64,000 nt of DNA. Origin: Pelagibius sp. Alg239-R121 (GTDB taxonomy: Bacteria; Pseudomonadota; Alphaproteobacteria; Kiloniellales; Kiloniellaceae). Below are positions 17,860 through 25,992 of this stretch, piece after piece. Every line of letters begins with the position of its first letter. The first letter of the stretch is position 1. The position numbers and the translations under genes are program-made. The stretch covers positions 310,001-374,000 of the forward strand of contig NZ_CAMZOF010000008.1 in NCBI RefSeq assembly GCF_947331435.1, in the 5' to 3' direction. Under the pieces are notes generated by a model, which saw only the letters and a program-made list of their open reading frames with translations, was not told where the DNA came from and ran no database searches.

Positions 17860-18058
17860 GAAAGGGATGTGAACGTTCGAATTCGAGATGCCAACCACTA
17901 TACAGGCCACAGTTTTAACACACCGTTTTCGATCAGATCTTGGCACTGTGTGTTCACCGAGAGGTTGGTTGTTAACGCAACTGACAACGGCCTTCCCCAA
18001 GGCCTATTCCTCGCAAAGGCCCCCACGGTATACGCCGAACCGTGGGGGCCTTCCTATT
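17860..18058 (+). ncRNA. Candidate small regulatory RNA
   Basis: A strong intrinsic terminator at its 3' end has no plus-strand gene upstream of it. The preceding 150 bases hold further pairing arms: AACACAC (17917-17923) with GTGTGTT (17948-17954), and GGCCTT (17989-17994) with AAGGCC (17999-18004) around a CCCC loop. It does not resemble tmRNA, SRP RNA or RNase P RNA, and I could not match it to 6S RNA. The 5' end is a guess; an AT-rich tract at 17800-17830 may hold the promoter. Confidence 0.35.
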
Positions 18059-18060
18059 TT
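18016..18060 (+). terminator. Strong intrinsic terminator
   Basis: A perfect 14-bp stem has arms 18016-18029 and 18039-18052 (core GGCCCCCACGGT) around a 9-base loop. TTCCTATTTTTAT follows on the plus strand. On the minus strand only three T follow, so the plus direction is favoured. It may still slow minus-strand read-through from the thioesterase gene. Confidence 0.7.
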
Positions 18061-18203
18061 TATCGCATCATTTGAAGTTCTGAAGTGCTTGAGACGGATT
18101 GTGATCGTCTGAAGCTCCCTCGAATCCTTGCCTTTAGAGGCGTGATTGCGGCGGCTATCCGCCGGACCATGGTGGTTATCACTTAAGGAACCGCGCTTGT
18201 CTA

Positions 18204-18701
18204 TTACATGGGAAAAATCATGCAGGTGGTGGTGCCGTGCGCGTAGAGCTTGCCATCTTCGCCGAACAATCTGCCTTCGGACGTGGCAATGCGAGATCCT
18301 TGGTGAATCACACTCGACTCGGCACGCACCTTTCCTGTTTCCTGAGTAAGGGCGCGTACGAAGTTCACTTTGAATTCCAGGGTGGTATAGCCGGTTCCTG
18401 CCGGAAGGGTCGAATGGACCGCACAAGCCATCACTGAATCGAGGACTGTTGCCGCGTAACCCCCATGAACTGACCCAATCGGGTTATAGTGTTGCGGTCC
18501 AGGTCTGCCCTCGAAAACCACACTGCCAGCGCCGACTTCGGTCAGTCGGAAATCCATCAACTCGGCAATAGGGGGCTGCGGAAGATCCCCGGAGGCAATC
18601 GCGGTGAGGAAATCAAAGCCGCTTAAGTGTTTCATTTCACTCGCGGTTATTACGGGGGCGTTGCTTGCATTCGGCGAAGCGTTTGTGGATTCCTTCGTCA
18701 T
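18204..18701 (-). CDS. PaaI family hotdog-fold thioesterase
   Basis: A 165-residue single hotdog domain. The motif HYNPIGSVHGGYAATVLDSVMACA carries the HGG turn and the helix Asp typical of PaaI-type acyl-CoA thioesterases. The C-terminal strand pair GSRIATSEGRLFGEDGKLYAHG completes the fold. It should hydrolyse an aromatic or medium-chain acyl-CoA of unknown identity. Its ATG overlaps the stop of the upstream TetR gene by four bases, so regulator and enzyme form one operon, probably autoregulated. Confidence 0.88.
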   Translation of the reverse strand: MTKESTNASPNASNAPVITASEMKHLSGFDFLTAIASGDLPQPPIAELMDFRLTEVGAGSVVFEGRPGPQHYNPIGSVHGGYAATVLDSVMACAVHSTLPAGTGYTTLEFKVNFVRALTQETGKVRAESSVIHQGSRIATSEGRLFGEDGKLYAHGTTTCMIFPM

Positions 18702-19357
18702 TCGTCGTTTGTTTCCTCAGTAGCTTCGGCGCCGCGTGGGGATTCAGGCGGACCGTCCTTGGGCGATGTGGGCGCGCAGTTTTGCAGTAGCGTGCGGAAG
18801 GCGGTTCGCGCCTTCTGGCGGGCGCTGCTGTCGCGCAGGAATCTCTGGGAAAAGTGGTATCCGAAGCCGATCGCATTGAATTCAAAGGCAACCTGCTCGC
18901 AATCGACTGCTTCATCCATATGGCCCACGGAAATTGATATGCGTGCGGCTTGTGCGATGGTGTCGAGCCACCTTTGCTGTTGTGACAACAGGTAGTCGCG
19001 AAGGGGGCCAGGCTGATCGTCCAGCTCTAGTGTCGCTGCCATGATTGGGCAGCCTCCGGGGAACTCGCGGCTCTCGGACCAGTCGAGCCAGTTTTCAAAG
19101 AGCCGTTCAAGCCGGGGCCGTCCCGCAGGTTCTTTAAAGGCCGGTCGCATCACCAATTCGACAAACCTCTCGGATGCCGCCTCGGTTACCGCCATCAACA
19201 AGGCATCCTTTGAGCCGAAATGCCCAAACAATCCGCTCTTCGACAAGCCAAGGTCTTTCGCCAAGCTACCGATGCTCAATCCAGCGAGGCCATCCTTGCT
19301 GGCAAGATTTGTCGCGGCCGCAAGAATACTTGCCCTGGTTTGATTGCCTTTGTTCAT
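18698..19357 (-). CDS. TetR family transcriptional regulator
   Basis: A 219-residue regulator with an N-terminal TetR helix-turn-helix: SIGSLAKDLGLSKSGLFGHFGSKDALL, residues about 27-53. The ligand domain contains a WLDWSESREFPGGCPIMAATLELDD segment like the TetR_C_6 type. It is translationally coupled to the thioesterase gene. A 12-bp perfect palindrome lies 12 bases upstream of its start and is the obvious operator. The ligand is probably the thioesterase substrate or a related acyl-CoA (inference). Confidence 0.9.
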   Translation of the reverse strand: MNKGNQTRASILAAATNLASKDGLAGLSIGSLAKDLGLSKSGLFGHFGSKDALLMAVTEAASERFVELVMRPAFKEPAGRPRLERLFENWLDWSESREFPGGCPIMAATLELDDQPGPLRDYLLSQQQRWLDTIAQAARISISVGHMDEAVDCEQVAFEFNAIGFGYHFSQRFLRDSSARQKARTAFRTLLQNCAPTSPKDGPPESPRGAEATEETNDE

Positions 19358-19762
19358 TTCATAAAATAACGAACGTTCGTGCTTTTTTGCAATTAAAATC
19401 GACCACCCCAGATAGTACCTTTGATAAGCGCTCCTGCGCTAAAACAGCTTATGTCGACGGCAGTTTACTTTGAAACCTGAAATGTGGTGGTCCGAAAACC
19501 AGGGTAAAGATATCTGAGCGTGGTTCGAAAACCGGCGGTTGGAAAGCATTTGTACATTTTCTCTGCAGTATCCTACCCACGGAGGAGAGTCTTTAATGTG
19601 CAGACGCCAGGCTAAACGACAAACCTAGGCGTGAGCGCGGTGGACCTTGTTAGAAACGTCCGAGAACGAAAGACGCCTTCTCGCGTTTGGAATAGAGGCT
19701 GGTTCGGTGTTTTTACCGGTTCTGCAAAATACGAAAAGCCTCTGAATAAATGGGATACAGCC
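19358..19762. other. Intergenic stretch between tetR-type gene and PilZ gene
   Basis: It holds the palindromic operator at 19369-19380 and presumably both divergent promoters. A GTG-initiated extension of the PilZ frame from 19631 is open but has no domain similarity, so it is treated as untranslated leader. Confidence 0.5.
19369..19380. promoter_or_regulatory. Palindromic operator candidate for the TetR regulator
   Basis: ACGAACGTTCGT is a perfect 12-bp palindrome centred about 17 bases upstream of the TetR start. Size and position are typical of TetR autoregulatory sites. Its use by this regulator is inferred from proximity. Confidence 0.6.
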
Positions 19763-20182
19763 ATGGGCAAAGTTGTTGCGGTAAGGCGGAAAGAACGCCG
19801 TCGTGATCTTCGCCGGCGTGTGAATTTCGACGGTCTCGTCAATGAAGGTCGGATCACCGTCGTCGATATCAGCGCCAGTGGGGTCGGGGCTAAAGTGTTC
19901 GGCAAGCCCGGTCCCCTTGTTCTTGGCGATGATGGATACGAGTTGGAGATCATTCCCTTAACGCAACGCGCTGGCAGAGCCTGCAATTTCAAGGTTGGTG
20001 ACCCGGCAATGCTGAAGTTGCTGAAGGATACTGAAACTATTCTTGAAATTCAGGTTGAAATCATGCGTTTCGACAAGAGTGAAGACAGCCTGGGAGCACG
20101 CTTCATTGACATTACCGATGAACAATATCGGATTATTGAGCGCCTTGTGACGGGTCGGCCGATAAAGCGAAAACCAAGCTGA
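19763..20182 (+). CDS. PilZ domain protein
   Basis: A protein of about 139 residues. The c-di-GMP-binding RxxxR motif is within ERRRDLRRRV and the second motif DxSxxG reads DISASG, so binding of c-di-GMP is expected. Later strands include GARFIDITDEQYRIIERLV. There is no output domain, so it should act as a diffusible adaptor. The ATG at 19763 is chosen because the domain starts there; the frame remains open up to a GTG at 19631. No flagellar or diguanylate cyclase gene is nearby. Confidence 0.8.
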   Translation: MGKVVAVRRKERRRDLRRRVNFDGLVNEGRITVVDISASGVGAKVFGKPGPLVLGDDGYELEIIPLTQRAGRACNFKVGDPAMLKLLKDTETILEIQVEIMRFDKSEDSLGARFIDITDEQYRIIERLVTGRPIKRKPS

Positions 20183-20227
20183 CCAGTAAACCAAAATAAG
20201 GCGTTAGCACTCTGCGCAAACAGGGTA

Positions 20228-22246
20228 TTAGTTCAGGCTTGGACGCCCGATCGCTGTCGCTTCAATCCTGCTTTCCACAAAAATGCTACGGCCTCCGGCA
20301 TCTTCGACCGTTGTATCCCGGCGACTTGACTGTATTTCGGGCTCAAAGGCGCCGGCGCTGACGGCGGACTCCCTCGCTAAACGTTCGGCTTCTTCGGTTG
20401 CGAAGTCTGTGGCCAAGTCCAACGACGGGAACTCGCGCATAACATTGCTTAAGTGCACCCGGTAGCGGCCCTCGCCGGGTGTGGTGACAGTGGCTGTCGT
20501 CGTCTGGGCAACGCTGCTTACAACGGCACCAATTGCGTTGCAGACCTCTGCATGCGACGGGATCGTTACACCTGCACTCAATCGCTTTGCGATCTCGGGA
20601 TAATAGTTTGCTGCTGGTGCTCCAATCGCGACAACGGGCAGACGCAAACGGAACGCAAATTCGACAGGATCCTCATGCAGCGGGCGATCTGTGTTGGTGT
20701 CTCGGCCTACAGCCTGGCGAAGGAAATGCCGACCGACTTCATTTAAACTATCGAGTTGAGCCGAGGGAAAGGTTTCAGCCAGGCTGGCCATAACTAGCAA
20801 TTCAGCCGACGCGATGACCATTGCTTCAGTGATTGTTTCTGCGAGTTCGACTGGTTCCTCCGGCAAAGAAAGCCCAGCCGCCGCCGCACGGCGGGCGAAG
20901 AGCCGGGCGGCAGTTTCGGCGGCTGGTCGCGACCACGCCTGATGTCGGCCCAGGATATGCGCGGCATCGCTGGGCGTGAAACCCGCGACGATAACCAAGC
21001 CTCGTTCGACAAGGCGTTGGAACGGTCGTTCCATTGCCGATCCCGAGAGCAAATCTGCGAGGGCGACAGGGCGATCCTGAAGCGCACGCCAAAGACTCCG
21101 CTCGGATGAAGTCAGGGAAGATTCAGTGGTGTCGAGTAACCGCTGCTTCAGTGCAAAGAGTCCAGCGTACGCCGGCAGTCGTTCATCGGCGAGCTGTTGT
21201 CCGAGGCTCTCCAAAACCTCCGGGTGGTCTTTGGCGAGCAGGGAAATTGGCACGTTTCGTCTCGGACCCAGCGTCAGGCCGGAACCCCGATCCATCTGTA
21301 CTTCGCTATCCCCTCCCAGGCCAAAAGTCTGAACGGCGATCGCCTGTACCATCGTTCTCCAGCCGCCAATGGTAGCGCCATCGGCGCTCAACAAAGGTCG
21401 CCCGTTTCGCAGAACGGCGATGTCCGAGGTTGTTCCGCCAATGTCGACCACCAGCATATCCGACTGACCGGCAAGGAAAGTCGCGCCGATCGTGCTCGCG
21501 GCCGGTCCGGACAGCACGGTTTCGATCGGCCGCTTCAGAGCAACACCGGCCGAAATCAGCGACCCGTCACCTTTGACGATCATCAGTGGGGCTTCTATCC
21601 GGCGCTCAGTGAGAAGGTTCTGAACCGATAAGATAAGATCCTGTAGTTGTGGAATCAGTCGCGCATTTAACACCGCCGTCAGGGCTCGGCGGGGAGCATC
21701 CAGGTTTGAAGCCAATTGGTGAGCGGCGGTTACGGGTCTGCCGGACAGCGTATGAACCAGTTCGCTGACTGCGATTTCGTGCGCCGGATTGCGAACGGCG
21801 AAAAGACCTGCAACGGCGAAGGCCGAAACGCTTGGAGCGTAGTGTTCGATAGCTTCTTTCGCCGCCGCGAGATCCAGCGGTGCCGCTTCATCACCAGCGG
21901 CATTGTGGCCGCCTTCAATGAATACCACCGGGTCTTTGCCCAGGGCTTCGCCTAAGCCGGCTCGGCCGAGTGCTTTTTTGTCATAACCGATGAGCAAGAG
22001 ACAGACCGGGCTCCCTTGACCTTCGACCACCGCATTTGTGGCAAGGGTGGTGGAGATCGAAACCAGTTCAATCTTGGTGCCGTCCTGATTTTCTTCGAGA
22101 ACGGCCCCGATCGCTTCGCCGACACAAAGCGAAAGATCGTGTTTCGTTGTCAGGGCTTTTGCCGAGGCAAGGACTCCGTCTTCTCGACTGAAAAGAACAG
22201 CGTCCGTGTAGGTGCCGCCGGTGTCGATTCCCAGAAGTTTAGCCAT
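20228..22246 (-). CDS. Hydantoinase/5-oxoprolinase family protein, HyuA-like subunit
   Basis: A 672-residue ATP-dependent amidohydrolase subunit of the hydantoinase A / oxoprolinase family. The N-terminus has the actin-like phosphate loop LGIDTGGTYTDAVL. The central hydantoinase A domain has VDIGGTTSDIAVLRNGRP, then GGWRTMVQAIAVQTFGLGGDS. I chose the ATG at 22246, because upstream codons to 22414 lack similarity. The usual partner HyuB is missing next to it, so substrate and activity are open. It is divergent from the BCCT operon, which might bring in its substrate (inference). Confidence 0.85.
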   Translation of the reverse strand: MAKLLGIDTGGTYTDAVLFSREDGVLASAKALTTKHDLSLCVGEAIGAVLEENQDGTKIELVSISTTLATNAVVEGQGSPVCLLLIGYDKKALGRAGLGEALGKDPVVFIEGGHNAAGDEAAPLDLAAAKEAIEHYAPSVSAFAVAGLFAVRNPAHEIAVSELVHTLSGRPVTAAHQLASNLDAPRRALTAVLNARLIPQLQDLILSVQNLLTERRIEAPLMIVKGDGSLISAGVALKRPIETVLSGPAASTIGATFLAGQSDMLVVDIGGTTSDIAVLRNGRPLLSADGATIGGWRTMVQAIAVQTFGLGGDSEVQMDRGSGLTLGPRRNVPISLLAKDHPEVLESLGQQLADERLPAYAGLFALKQRLLDTTESSLTSSERSLWRALQDRPVALADLLSGSAMERPFQRLVERGLVIVAGFTPSDAAHILGRHQAWSRPAAETAARLFARRAAAAGLSLPEEPVELAETITEAMVIASAELLVMASLAETFPSAQLDSLNEVGRHFLRQAVGRDTNTDRPLHEDPVEFAFRLRLPVVAIGAPAANYYPEIAKRLSAGVTIPSHAEVCNAIGAVVSSVAQTTTATVTTPGEGRYRVHLSNVMREFPSLDLATDFATEEAERLARESAVSAGAFEPEIQSSRRDTTVEDAGGRSIFVESRIEATAIGRPSLN

Positions 22247-22567
22247 GCAAAATAAATCCTCAAACCCGAGTGTCTGCGGGCTGTCAAAAGCAAAACCTCC
22301 TCTAGCACCAACAGGCAGCGAATGTCTCCCGGAATCACCGAGTCGTTGAAGACCAATTGAGCTGAGCAATGTCGCAGCAAGCAGGACGCGCTCAAACAGT
22401 AAATTCAGGCGCAAAACCTGAGTTTAATTGAGTTTCGGCTGTTGCTACAGATGGTCGGCTATGGCGTGAATTGCACAAACAATGTCGCGAATTGGCCTAT
22501 CTACCAAAAGTAGGTTACCCTCACAATTGGGTGTATAAAAATAAATACGCGCTGGGGGGAGACACTG
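22247..22567. other. Divergent promoter region, hydantoinase-like gene / BCCT operon
   Basis: No gene was found here. An AT-rich segment TGTATAAAAATAAATA at about 22529-22545 lies just before the GGGGGGAGA ribosome site of the BCCT gene and may include its -10 region. The repeated element GAATTG (22467-22472 and 22489-22494) was noted but not interpreted. Confidence 0.4.
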
Positions 22568-24118
22568 ATGTCGTCAATCACGTCCAAGCTCACAATCAAC
22601 ACAGTATTTATTGTTTCAATGGTGTGCTGCGCCGGAATTGGGATCTGGGGGATCATAAGTCCGGAAGGCATGACAGGAGCGATGCTCGGGTTTACCAACT
22701 ACGCACTGACCGGTGTCAGTTGGGCTTGGCTTTTCATTTGCTCCAGTTTCCTTTTCCTCTCTCTCTATATGGCGCTTGGACCTTACGGAAAAATCCGATT
22801 GGGCAAAGACGACGAGGAACCCGAGTTCTCGACGGTGTCCTGGATTGCGATGCTTTTTGCCGGCGGTATGGGCTCCGGTCTTTTGCTCTGGGGACCGGCC
22901 GAGCCGATGTATCATTACATCAGCCCTCCGGGCATGGAAGGCGGAACGGCCGCTGCAGCCCGTCAGTCGTTGGTCATCACAAACCTGCATTGGGGTTTTC
23001 ACGCCTGGTCGATCTATGCGATCTGCGCGCTGGTGATCGCGTACTTCACCTTCCGCCGTGGCCAGCCATCGATGATTTCAACACCGATCAAGGCATTGTT
23101 CTCCGGCCGGGCAGGCGAGGCCATGGGCAACGTTGCCGATATTCTTGCGGTTCTTTCAGTCGTGTTCGGGCTCGCCGGATCCTTGGCTATGGGGACTTTG
23201 GCGGTCCGCTCCGGCTCGTTCTACGCCTTTGGTACCGATGAAAGTGTCACGACGGCGATCATCATCCTGGGCATCCTTTTCGTCTGTTACATGCTGTCTG
23301 CGACCACAGGCGTCGACAAGGGAATCAAGATCCTGTCGAACGTCAATATGGTGATCGCAATTCTCATCATGTTGCTGGTTCTCTTTGCCGGCCCAACGCG
23401 CTTTCTGCTTGAGACCTTCATTGATTCGATCGGTAATTATTTTGCCGGGATATTCACCATGTCGTTCAAGCTCTTCCCCTTTGAAGATCTTGGTGGTTGG
23501 AGCGCGGGTTGGACGCTGACCTACCTGATCTGGTGGATTGCCTGGGGACCCTTCATCGGTATCTTTGTGGCGCGCATCAGCCGCGGACGGACGATCCGCG
23601 AATTCTGCATGGGGGTCATCTTCGTGCCGACGCTGTTTTCCATGCTGTGGTTCGCCGTCTTCGGCGGCTCTGGTTTTTACATCGAGATGTTTGGTGGTGG
23701 TGGCCTCAAGGAAATAATTTTCGAGGACGCGACCAAGGCGTTGTTTGCCTTCTTGGCGTACTTCCCAGGCGGGCACATTCTGAACATCCTGGCTGTGTCT
23801 TTGATGTTCATCTTCCTCGTGACCTCGGCAGATTCGGGAACCTTCGTTCTTTCGATGATGACGACCGACGGGAACTTGAACCCACCGATTATGCAAAAAA
23901 TGGTGTGGGGTACTTTGATCGCTGCAATTACGACCGGGACGATCTTTTCGGAATCCGTGGCAGTCGCGAAAGCCATGGCGATCACGGGAGCGATACCCTT
24001 TACCGTGATCGTGTTGTTGCAAATCGTCGGGTTTATGCGGGAAATCAAAAAGGAGATTCCGCAACTCAAACCCATCGAGGCCCGCGGAGAAGCCGTTGGT
24101 CAAAGTAGCGGCAGTTGA
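22568..24118 (+). CDS. BCCT family (betaine/carnitine/choline) transporter
   Basis: A 516-residue secondary carrier with about 12 membrane helices. The BCCT substrate and sodium region is GGMGSGLLLWGPAEPMYHY; G100-M101-G102-S103-G104 matches the GMG pattern of Na+-coupled members such as BetP rather than the CaiT exchanger. The signature WWIAWGPFIGIFVARISRGRTIREF is present. It lacks the long charged N- and C-terminal tails that sense osmotic stress in BetP. It is the first gene of an operon: 18 bases precede the dual binding-protein gene and 17 more precede the universal stress gene. The substrate is probably a quaternary or zwitterionic amine. Confidence 0.92.
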   Translation: MSSITSKLTINTVFIVSMVCCAGIGIWGIISPEGMTGAMLGFTNYALTGVSWAWLFICSSFLFLSLYMALGPYGKIRLGKDDEEPEFSTVSWIAMLFAGGMGSGLLLWGPAEPMYHYISPPGMEGGTAAAARQSLVITNLHWGFHAWSIYAICALVIAYFTFRRGQPSMISTPIKALFSGRAGEAMGNVADILAVLSVVFGLAGSLAMGTLAVRSGSFYAFGTDESVTTAIIILGILFVCYMLSATTGVDKGIKILSNVNMVIAILIMLLVLFAGPTRFLLETFIDSIGNYFAGIFTMSFKLFPFEDLGGWSAGWTLTYLIWWIAWGPFIGIFVARISRGRTIREFCMGVIFVPTLFSMLWFAVFGGSGFYIEMFGGGGLKEIIFEDATKALFAFLAYFPGGHILNILAVSLMFIFLVTSADSGTFVLSMMTTDGNLNPPIMQKMVWGTLIAAITTGTIFSESVAVAKAMAITGAIPFTVIVLLQIVGFMREIKKEIPQLKPIEARGEAVGQSSGS

Positions 24119-24136
24119 GCAGAGGAGGGAAAGACT

Positions 24137-25975
24137 ATGTTTAGATCACTTCTAATCGCCGTTCTGGCCTTCACGCTCAGCGCGTGTGGAGACAGCGAGG
24201 GTCAGATCAAAATCGGAGCTAAGAATTTTGGCGAAAGCCGTATTCTGGCTCATATGCTGGCCGAACTGGCATCTGCGCAGGGTCTGCCGGTTGCCGGTGT
24301 CGTTGATTATCCAAGTACGCAGGCCATACAGGCTGCGTTGAAACAGGGCGATATCGACGCTTATCCCGAGTACAACGGCACCGGTCTCGTCATGCTGGGA
24401 CAAAACCCGACCGCGGACGGTGACGCAGCCACGAAGCGGGTAAAGGAGTTATACGATCCGCTCGGCCTGTCCTGGCGGCCGCGTATCGGCTTTGCCAACA
24501 ATTACGGCTTGGCCATGCGTCCCGACCGGGCCGCTGAACTCGGCCTCACATCCATGAGCCAGTTGGTTGCACAAGCTGCTTCGTTAAACGTCGGCATCGA
24601 GGACGATTTCATTAAGCGCCCACTCGATGGCTTTCAGCCGATGGCGCAGCGATACGGGTACAATTTCGGCAGCACCGATATTGTGCCGTTGAGCGACCGC
24701 GCACAGCTCTACGACAAGCTGCTGGATGGGCAAGTGGATCTGATTGAGGTCTACACCAGTGATGGACAGATCGCAGACTATGGTCTCGTTCTGTTGGAAG
24801 ACGATCTGCAGTTCTTCCCCGTCTATCAGGCGGCAATCCTGGCAAGTGCTGCCTCACTCGCCAATCATAATGGTCTCGGCGGAGCTTTTGACGCCCTGGC
24901 CGGTAAGATCGATATCGAGACAATGCGGGATCTTAACCGCAAGGTCGATATTGAAGGACGTTCACCACGCGCAGTGGCCCGGGATGCCCTGGCGCGTCTC
25001 GGGTTGATCGACAGTGGTGCTGTTGAGGCTGACGACCCGCTGTTCATTGCGGCATCGCCTTTCGTGAGTGAGGGCGTTGCGGCCAACGCGGCGCTGCGGG
25101 CGGCCAGAAGTGCATTTCAGGGGCGGAACGTTCAAATTCTCCCCAGCCATGCGCCGTTGGAGATGGTTGCGAATGGCGAAGCCCGTCTTGCTCTTGTAGC
25201 TTCCGATGCATTCTTCGACGTCACTAAGCCGACGCCAGTACGGAATGAGAGTTTTGAGGCGGTTGCCGTGATCGGACAGAATCTCGTCCACATGGTGACG
25301 GCGCAGGGCGGCCCCGCAGACCTGTCGAGCATTACGCGTATTGGCACCGGGCCGGACGGCTCGGCGTCCCATCGTCTCGCTACGGTGCTTGCATCTGGGC
25401 TTTCGCTTTCGGCGGAAGTCGTCCCTGGAGAAGTTGAGAATACCGCCGCTTTGCTGGCGAAGCTGACCGACGGTTCGGCGGATGCGGCATTGGTTTCGGC
25501 ACCGGAAGGGGACAGTGCACTTCTTGCGAGTTTCGCTGATACCAGCTTTCGCCTGTTGCCGATCGAAGGCTGGAATGAAGGCGCCAATCTGGTTCGCTTC
25601 CCCTTCATCCGGCAGAACCGGATTTCGAAACTCGTCTACCGCGGGCAGTTCCATCCTGTAGAGACTCTGGGCGAGCAACTCGTATTGGCCGGACCTGCGC
25701 CTGACACCGCTGCGATCGTTGGCGATCAGGGGCCTAGCGCGATTGCCGTGGGCCTGTCGCCGATTTCCGGTAATGCGGTTATGGCGCTGAACGAAGCGGT
25801 GTCCGGGGCAACCTTGATTGATCCCACGCTGAAGCAGGCCGCTGCGCTTGCGCCGGTGCTGCCCGAACCACCAGCTGCGATCAATCCTGCATCGGATGTT
25901 TCTATCCTTAGTCTTCTCGTGGTTGCCATGTTCGTCTGGATGGTGTGGCTGTACATCCGACCAGAGTACCGCTGA
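24137..25975 (+). CDS. Dual solute-binding protein: OpuAC-type module, TAXI/NMT1-like module, C-terminal membrane anchor
   Basis: A 612-residue exported protein. Residues 1-17 form a lipoprotein signal with lipobox LSAC (C17). Residues about 22-290 are a full OpuAC-type (ProX/OsmF-like) binding domain: IKIGAKNFGESRILAHMLAE, PSTQAIQAALKQGDIDAYPEYNGTG, GIEDDFIKRPLDG. Residues about 300-545 look like a second binding domain of TAXI/NMT1 type: SHAPLEMVANGEARLALVASDAFF, SSITRIGTGPDGSASHR, a DAALVSAPEGDS segment. Residues about 585-606 are a hydrophobic helix ending in RPEYR. Each module would be a separate protein in ABC or TRAP systems. Here it is sandwiched between a BCCT carrier and a universal stress protein. 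The TAXI assignment is the weaker of the two. Confidence 0.8.
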   Translation: MFRSLLIAVLAFTLSACGDSEGQIKIGAKNFGESRILAHMLAELASAQGLPVAGVVDYPSTQAIQAALKQGDIDAYPEYNGTGLVMLGQNPTADGDAATKRVKELYDPLGLSWRPRIGFANNYGLAMRPDRAAELGLTSMSQLVAQAASLNVGIEDDFIKRPLDGFQPMAQRYGYNFGSTDIVPLSDRAQLYDKLLDGQVDLIEVYTSDGQIADYGLVLLEDDLQFFPVYQAAILASAASLANHNGLGGAFDALAGKIDIETMRDLNRKVDIEGRSPRAVARDALARLGLIDSGAVEADDPLFIAASPFVSEGVAANAALRAARSAFQGRNVQILPSHAPLEMVANGEARLALVASDAFFDVTKPTPVRNESFEAVAVIGQNLVHMVTAQGGPADLSSITRIGTGPDGSASHRLATVLASGLSLSAEVVPGEVENTAALLAKLTDGSADAALVSAPEGDSALLASFADTSFRLLPIEGWNEGANLVRFPFIRQNRISKLVYRGQFHPVETLGEQLVLAGPAPDTAAIVGDQGPSAIAVGLSPISGNAVMALNEAVSGATLIDPTLKQAAALAPVLPEPPAAINPASDVSILSLLVVAMFVWMVWLYIRPEYR

Positions 25976-25992
25976 GCAAAGGAGATTCTGCT

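Larger units (their letters stand above)
17708..18203. other. Intergenic stretch with structured segment and terminator
   Basis: No protein gene was found here. The first 150 bases are AT-rich. The segment from about 17860 has several inverted repeats and ends in a strong plus-strand terminator at 18016-18060. These are listed separately as an ncRNA candidate. Confidence 0.6.

Noticed and set aside
17860-17900. T-arm-like string GTTCGAATTC suggesting a tRNA or permuted tmRNA
   Set aside because: No acceptor, D or anticodon arm can be built around it and no tag-peptide reading frame is visible.
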